The position numbers were made by a program, and so were the translations under genes. A DNA stretch of 55,524 nt from Acinetobacter sp. UBA3106 (GTDB lineage: Bacteria; Pseudomonadota; Gammaproteobacteria; Pseudomonadales; Moraxellaceae). The DNA lies in contig DFAM01000023.1 in the NCBI GenBank assembly GCA_002365595.1, positions 1 to 55,524 on the forward strand. The letters are read 5' to 3'. Positions 51,084 to 55,524 of this stretch are shown here, piece after piece (position 1 is the first letter of the stretch; each line of letters begins with the position of its first letter). The notes under the pieces are model-generated. The model did no database searches, had not been told where the DNA came from, and saw only the letters and a list, made by a program, of their open reading frames with translations.

Positions 51084-51905
51084 ATGCGCTTACCTGTCTT
51101 GATTTTTGATATAGAAACTCTGACTGACTTGAAGTCAGGTGCGCATTTATATCATCTGGATTTACCCGAAGCAGATCTGGAGCAGGCACTGACAAAATTG
51201 CGCCGTCAGGAATCGGGCATGGATTTTCAGCGTTTGCCACTGCATGAAATTGTCTGTATTTCTGGGCTATGGATTGATGAAAACGGGGCGATGAAACTAT
51301 TTTCATTTAGCCGCGAACAGTATAACGAAGCGGAAATTTTAACTCGATTCCTGTCCATTTTTGACAAGCGTCATCCGACTCTAGTCAGCTGGAATGGTTC
51401 ACAGTTTGATTTGCCGGTGATTCTGTTCCGTGCCATGTATCATGGCCTGTCTGCACCCAGTTTGTTTGATCAGGGCGAAATTAATCAGCAAAAGCGCTAT
51501 AATAATTACCAGAACCGCTACCACCAGCGCCATGTCGATTTAATGGATGTCATGGCCATGTTTAATGGTCGTCACTTCCAGAAGCTGGATGATGTTGCAC
51601 ACTTACTCGGTTTTCCGGGCAAGCGCGGTGATGGTGCTTACCATGTTCCGGAATATGTCCGTTCACAACAGTGGTCACAGTTGACCAGCTACTGTGAAGG
51701 CGATGTGCTGAATACCTGGCTGATCTATTTACGCTGGTTATTGCTTAAAGGTCAGTTATTGACTGAAGATCACCGTTACTGGATTCAAGCTACCATTCAG
51801 TATTTACAACATCAACCCCAACACGCAGATTTTCTTCAGGTATGGCGTGAAAATTCACAACATACCGAATTTACCGCTACAGATTTTATCTCTCCCACAC
51901 TCTAG
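51084..51905 (+). CDS. Predicted PolB-like 3'-5' exonuclease
   Basis: 273 residues of the DnaQ/PolB-type DEDD exonuclease family (DNA_pol_B_exo2). The metal-binding motifs are visible: FDIETLT (Exo I) at the N-terminus, SWNGSQFDLPVI (Exo II) at about 105-116, and YCEGDVLNTW (Exo III) at about 208-217. It may trim DNA or RNA 3' ends; the biological role in bacteria is not settled. It lies between cysM and rlmD, with 19- and 6-base gaps. Confidence 0.88.
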   Translation: MRLPVLIFDIETLTDLKSGAHLYHLDLPEADLEQALTKLRRQESGMDFQRLPLHEIVCISGLWIDENGAMKLFSFSREQYNEAEILTRFLSIFDKRHPTLVSWNGSQFDLPVILFRAMYHGLSAPSLFDQGEINQQKRYNNYQNRYHQRHVDLMDVMAMFNGRHFQKLDDVAHLLGFPGKRGDGAYHVPEYVRSQQWSQLTSYCEGDVLNTWLIYLRWLLLKGQLLTEDHRYWIQATIQYLQHQPQHADFLQVWRENSQHTEFTATDFISPTL

Positions 51906-51911
51906 GTATTC

Positions 51912-53303
51912 ATGAAACATAGACCCAAGCCACGTCCAGCTCAACATCCGATTTACACTTTTCAGGTTGAGTCACTTTCACATGAGGGACGGGGGATAGC
52001 ACACTATGGATCACATCCTGATCATCCGAGTGACAAGCAAGGTAAAAAAGTGTTTATTCGCTATGCCTTGCCGGGAGAGACTGTCAAAGCGCAAATTACC
52101 AATGTGGTCAAACGCCTGGAAGAGGCGGATTGCTTGGATGTGCTGAGTGAAGCCTCGCATTTGCGTGTTCAACCGCCATGCCCGCATTTCGGTATTTGTG
52201 GTGGATGCAATATGCAGCATATCCAGCAAGATGAACAGATTCGCTTAAAGCAAGATGTCTTAAAGTCACATTTAGAACATTTTGCCGGAATTCAACCCGA
52301 GCAATGGCTGGAACCCTTACGTTCAGAGCGTGAGGATTACCGCCGTAAAGCCCGGATTGGGGTGCGTTATATTCCAGGCAAAGACAAGCTGGTGGTCGGT
52401 TTTCGAGAGCATCAAAGCAATAAACTGACCTCGATTGACCGCTGTATGGTGCTGGATCGGGAGTTTGGCTCCATCACTGCACTGAAACAGTTACTCCAAA
52501 GTCTAACAGCCAAAGCCGCGATTGGTCATATAGAATTGGCCATGGGTGATCATGAGATTGCTCTGGTGGTGCGTCATACTGAAAAATTATCTGTAGATGA
52601 TGTCAACCGATTAAAACAGTTTGCGTTAAACAAAGAGTGGCAATTGTATTTGCAGCCAGCAGGTGCAGACAGTTTGCATCGTGTGGACGATCCGACAGCT
52701 GCCATGCGTTTGCATTATGCACTGGATAAATTTAAGGTGGAGTTTGGTTTTAATCCGCTGGATTTTACCCAGGTCAATTCCACCATTAATCCGCAAATGG
52801 TGAAGCTGGCATGTGATTTGCTTCAATTGCAGAAAGGGGAGCGTGTGCTCGACCTGTTTTGTGGTTTAGGTAATTTTTCTTTACCGCTGGCTCGCTGTGT
52901 CGGTGAAAGCGGAAAAGTGATTGCGGTGGAAGGAAGTGAAGAAATGGTTCAACGTGGGGCTGAAAATGCTGAAAAAAACCACATGACTCAGGTTGAATTT
53001 TATTCACAAGATTTAACAAAAGACTTTTCGCATCATTCTTGGGCAAATCAGGGATTTGATGCATTATTGATTGATCCTCCACGCTCCGGGGCGGAGGAAG
53101 TAATGTATTATGTGCCCAAATTTGGTGCAAAAAGAATCGTTTATGTATCATGTAATCCTGCAACACTGGCGCGAGATGCGGGTGTGCTGGCCAAACATGG
53201 TTATCGATTAAAAAAGGCTGGGGTAATGGATATGTTCACTCATACTGGACATGTTGAATCTATTGCCTTATTCGAAAAATACAACGAAATAAACGATTTA
53301 TAA
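51912..53303 (+). CDS. rlmD: 23S rRNA (uracil-1939-C5)-methyltransferase
   Basis: 463 residues. An N-terminal TRAM domain (about 10-90) precedes a [4Fe-4S] cluster region (CPHFGICGGCNMQH, about 93-106). The SAM-dependent domain carries VLDLFCGLGNFSLPLA, LLIDPPRSGAEEV and the catalytic Cys in YVSCNPATLARD. It methylates U1939 of 23S rRNA. It is 29 bases upstream of relA, the arrangement rlmD(rumA)-relA found in E. coli and many gammaproteobacteria. Confidence 0.95.
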   Translation: MKHRPKPRPAQHPIYTFQVESLSHEGRGIAHYGSHPDHPSDKQGKKVFIRYALPGETVKAQITNVVKRLEEADCLDVLSEASHLRVQPPCPHFGICGGCNMQHIQQDEQIRLKQDVLKSHLEHFAGIQPEQWLEPLRSEREDYRRKARIGVRYIPGKDKLVVGFREHQSNKLTSIDRCMVLDREFGSITALKQLLQSLTAKAAIGHIELAMGDHEIALVVRHTEKLSVDDVNRLKQFALNKEWQLYLQPAGADSLHRVDDPTAAMRLHYALDKFKVEFGFNPLDFTQVNSTINPQMVKLACDLLQLQKGERVLDLFCGLGNFSLPLARCVGESGKVIAVEGSEEMVQRGAENAEKNHMTQVEFYSQDLTKDFSHHSWANQGFDALLIDPPRSGAEEVMYYVPKFGAKRIVYVSCNPATLARDAGVLAKHGYRLKKAGVMDMFTHTGHVESIALFEKYNEINDL

Positions 53304-53332
53304 TATGAAGTGTAAAAAAGTAGGAGTAGGGT

Positions 53333-55524
53333 ATGGTCACAGTACGTGAGCAACTTCCTGGACGTCTCAATGAGCTGTCAGAGGAAGCGACTGTAGAACA
53401 TGCCGAACAAGCTCGACATGATTTGGCTGAATGGTTAAATCGGGTTCGTGGCATATTAGATGATACGGCGCTAAAACAACTCGAAGATGTTGCGCATTTA
53501 ACTTTACAGAAAGAATTGCAAACCACGGTTAATCATCGCTCGAATACCTTTTATACCGGTATTGAAATGGCCGATATTTTGGCACATCTGCATGTCGATG
53601 AAGCGACCTTGTCTGCCGCAATGCTGTACCGGAGTGTGCGTGAAGGCGTAATGACGCTGGAAGAAGTACAGGAACATTTTGGTGAGCAAGTCTATGGCCT
53701 GGTGCAAGGCACACTGGCGATGGGTAAGCTTTCCGAGCTGATTGAAAAAAACAAACGTCTGGAAGACCACTTTAACAATAACCAGCGTGAACATTTAAGC
53801 GGCATTTACAAAATGTTGATTGCTGTGACCGAAGATGTCCGCGTGGTGCTAATCAAGCTGGCAGAACGTACCTATGCCTTGCGTGAGCTGACCAAAGCGT
53901 CCCGCGAGCGTCAGGAACGGGTGGCGCGTGAAATTCTCACTATTTATTCGCCTTTGGCGCATCGTTTAGGGATTGCCCAGCTTAAATGGGAACTGGAAGA
54001 TTTAGCTTTTCGCTATCTGGCCCCAGAACGCTATAAAGAAATTGCCTCGCTACTCAATGAAAAGCGTCTTGAGCGCGAGCAGTATATTCAGTTCGTGATT
54101 GATAAGCTGAAAAGTGAATTAGGCAGCTACGGGATTGAAGCCGAAATTACCGGACGGGTGAAGCACATTTATTCGATTTATCGGAAAATGAAAAGCAAGG
54201 ACCTGAGCTTTGACCAGCTTTACGATATTCGTGCAGTGCGGGTATTGGTAAAAAGCGTGCCGGAATGCTATCACTCTTTAGGCATAGTGCATCAAATCTG
54301 GCGCCATATTCCGCATCAGTTTGACGATTACATTACCAATCCTAAAGCCAATGGTTACCGCTCATTGCATACGGCGGTCATTGCCGAGAACAAGTCGCTG
54401 GAAGTACAAATCCGTACCATGGATATGCATGAAGAGGCTGAGCTTGGGGTATGTTCGCACTTCAACTATAAGGAAGGCGCAAAAAATACCGATCATTCCT
54501 TCAATCATCGTTTGCATTCATTGCGCGCCGTACTGGAACATTATCAGGAACGTAATGATGCCAGCGCGCATAAATCAGAAGATGAAACCGAAAATTTTGA
54601 ACAGATTCAAGATTTTGAAGGCTTTGAAAAGATTTATGTATTTAGCCGTGATGGGGATATTAAAGAATTACCGCGCGGTTCAACGGTGTTGGACTTTGCC
54701 TATCATGTGCATACCGAAGTAGGTAACAAGTGTTATGCGGCACGGGTCAACCAGCGTTATGTACCGTTGACTTATACGCTGAAAACCGGTGAGCAGGTTG
54801 AAATCCTGACCAAGAAAGATCGCGAGCCAAATCGTGACTGGTTGGTGAATTCACTCGGCTATATTAAAACCGCCCGGGCGCGCGATAAGTTGCGTCACTG
54901 GTTTAGACAGCAAGACCGCAGTAAAAATCTGGAAGTGGGCCGTGAAATTCTAAACAAAGAACTTTCACGCCTGGCAATTCATCCCAAAAGTATTGATTTA
55001 AATGACTATTGCAATCATTTCAATGTCAAACTGGGTGAAGATATTCTGATTGGTCTGGTGAATGGTGATATCAGCCTGCATGCCTTGATTAATCAGGTTA
55101 ATCGCCATATGCATATCGGTCAGGATGAACCTGAACTGGTGCTGAAACCGACTTTAAATCCGCGTGCCAGCCATACATTGTCTGCACACGGAATTTTAAT
55201 TGACGGTTTGGATAACGTGGAATTGCATATTGCACAATGTTGCCAGCCGGTGCATGGCGAGTCGATTGGCGGATATATTACCCTGAATCGTGGTGTCAGC
55301 ATTCATAAGGTGACCTGTCCGGATTATGTGCGCATGATTTCTCACGAACCTGAACGTGCCGTCGAAGCGGACTGGGAAATGCAGCCGACCCGTGGTCAAA
55401 GCGTGCAAATTGTGGTGGAAGCGTATGACCGCCGTGGTCTGCTGAAAGATCTGACTCAGGTGATTTTCTCGGATCAGATCAATATCCGTCAGGTAAATAC
55501 CATTTCCGAATCGGATGGTATTGC
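53333..55524 (+). CDS. relA: GTP pyrophosphokinase RelA, 3' end outside the window
   Basis: The frame is open from ATG 53333 to the right edge (730 codons), so the true stop is beyond the window. An N-terminal HD-type domain is degenerate (MLYRSVREG at about 98-105 replaces the HD residues), as in synthetase-only RelA. The synthetase domain (about 230-400) contains HIYSIYRKMKSKDLSF, NPKANGYRSLHT and EVQIRTMDMHEEAELG. A TGS domain (KIYVFSRDGDIKELPRGSTVLDFAYHVH), the CC/zinc-finger-like region with CCQPVHGE and the start of an ACT domain (VVEAYDRRGLLKDLTQV) follow. It makes (p)ppGpp on stalled ribosomes. The EXDD motif reads QFDD (Gln329). GTAGG lies upstream of the ATG. Confidence 0.95.
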   Translation, partial: MVTVREQLPGRLNELSEEATVEHAEQARHDLAEWLNRVRGILDDTALKQLEDVAHLTLQKELQTTVNHRSNTFYTGIEMADILAHLHVDEATLSAAMLYRSVREGVMTLEEVQEHFGEQVYGLVQGTLAMGKLSELIEKNKRLEDHFNNNQREHLSGIYKMLIAVTEDVRVVLIKLAERTYALRELTKASRERQERVAREILTIYSPLAHRLGIAQLKWELEDLAFRYLAPERYKEIASLLNEKRLEREQYIQFVIDKLKSELGSYGIEAEITGRVKHIYSIYRKMKSKDLSFDQLYDIRAVRVLVKSVPECYHSLGIVHQIWRHIPHQFDDYITNPKANGYRSLHTAVIAENKSLEVQIRTMDMHEEAELGVCSHFNYKEGAKNTDHSFNHRLHSLRAVLEHYQERNDASAHKSEDETENFEQIQDFEGFEKIYVFSRDGDIKELPRGSTVLDFAYHVHTEVGNKCYAARVNQRYVPLTYTLKTGEQVEILTKKDREPNRDWLVNSLGYIKTARARDKLRHWFRQQDRSKNLEVGREILNKELSRLAIHPKSIDLNDYCNHFNVKLGEDILIGLVNGDISLHALINQVNRHMHIGQDEPELVLKPTLNPRASHTLSAHGILIDGLDNVELHIAQCCQPVHGESIGGYITLNRGVSIHKVTCPDYVRMISHEPERAVEADWEMQPTRGQSVQIVVEAYDRRGLLKDLTQVIFSDQINIRQVNTISESDGI

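Noticed and set aside
54321..54722. 133-residue plus-strand frame inside relA
   Set aside because: It is an out-of-frame overlap of the conserved relA synthetase and TGS regions.
1..55524. tRNA, rRNA, CRISPR array, integrase or complete insertion sequence
   Set aside because: Looked for on both strands; no cloverleaf-like region, regularly spaced repeats, DDE transposase or tyrosine recombinase motifs were seen.

Overview
The window looks like chromosomal DNA of a gammaproteobacterium, almost certainly Acinetobacter and probably an environmental, non-baumannii species. Evidence: roughly 40% GC by eye, the block gacS (divergent) / cysM / exonuclease / rlmD / relA, the close packing of mnmC, a YciI-like gene, ispZ and a PHP phosphoesterase, and split pntA/pntB genes of the Acinetobacter type. 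No rRNA, tRNA, CRISPR array, integrase or complete insertion sequence was seen. The genus assignment rests on gene content and order, not on a database search.

Layout. 1-4.6 kb: a dihydrolipoamide dehydrogenase-like flavoprotein, a large Ig-like-domain lipoprotein, an unlisted 34-residue lipoprotein and a small phosphatase/sulfurtransferase-like protein. 4.7-8.0 kb: an alpha/beta hydrolase-trxC-thioesterase operon, a hotdog protein, a YajQ-family protein and a rhodanese. 8.2-17.5 kb: mostly housekeeping genes (mnmC, a YciI-like gene, ispZ, a PHP phosphoesterase, a bestrophin, radC, coaBC, cytochrome b562, dusA), with palindromic intergenic elements at 8.05-8.22 and 12.56-12.67 kb.

17.8-29.4 kb is the main accessory block: nine tightly coupled genes (manC, wzm, wzt, methyltransferase/coiled-coil protein, two-domain glycosyltransferase, gmd, rmd, two GT4 glycosyltransferases). 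The order and protein architecture parallel the E. coli O8/O9a polymannan loci (manC-wzm-wzt-wbdD-wbdA-wbdB-wbdC), with gmd and rmd added. The expected product is a D-rhamnose-containing, ABC-transporter-exported polysaccharide, comparable to the Pseudomonas common polysaccharide antigen. The WbdD-like gene carries a near-perfect 84-bp tandem duplication, 28 codons or exactly four heptads, inside its predicted coiled coil. That region is the molecular ruler for chain length in WbdD. A very long hairpin closes the operon.

29.6-36.5 kb: a HEPN-like protein, an MFS and an EamA exporter, a 981-bp AT-rich spacer holding an isolated NtrC-type palindrome, and the three-gene pnt transhydrogenase operon. 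36.7-41.6 kb: a LysR regulator and the tricarballylate utilisation genes tcuA, tcuB and tcuC. The tcuA ribosome-binding site lies in a 9-bp hairpin. 42.0-43.9 kb: an ammonium transporter behind a clear sigma-54 promoter, followed by an unrecognised 202-residue gene. 44-47 kb: rsfS, a hydroxypyruvate isomerase-like gene, a tartronate-semialdehyde-reductase-like gene and a crotonase. 47.2 kb to the end: gacS (minus strand), then cysM, a PolB-like exonuclease, rlmD and relA, which runs off the right edge.

The most notable items are the rhamnan locus with its in-phase ruler duplication, the SD-sequestering hairpins before tcuA and cysM, the nitrogen-control sites (sigma-54 promoter and orphan NtrC palindrome), the 34-residue lipoprotein, and the shared arm-arm'-arm' design of the palindromic intergenic elements.
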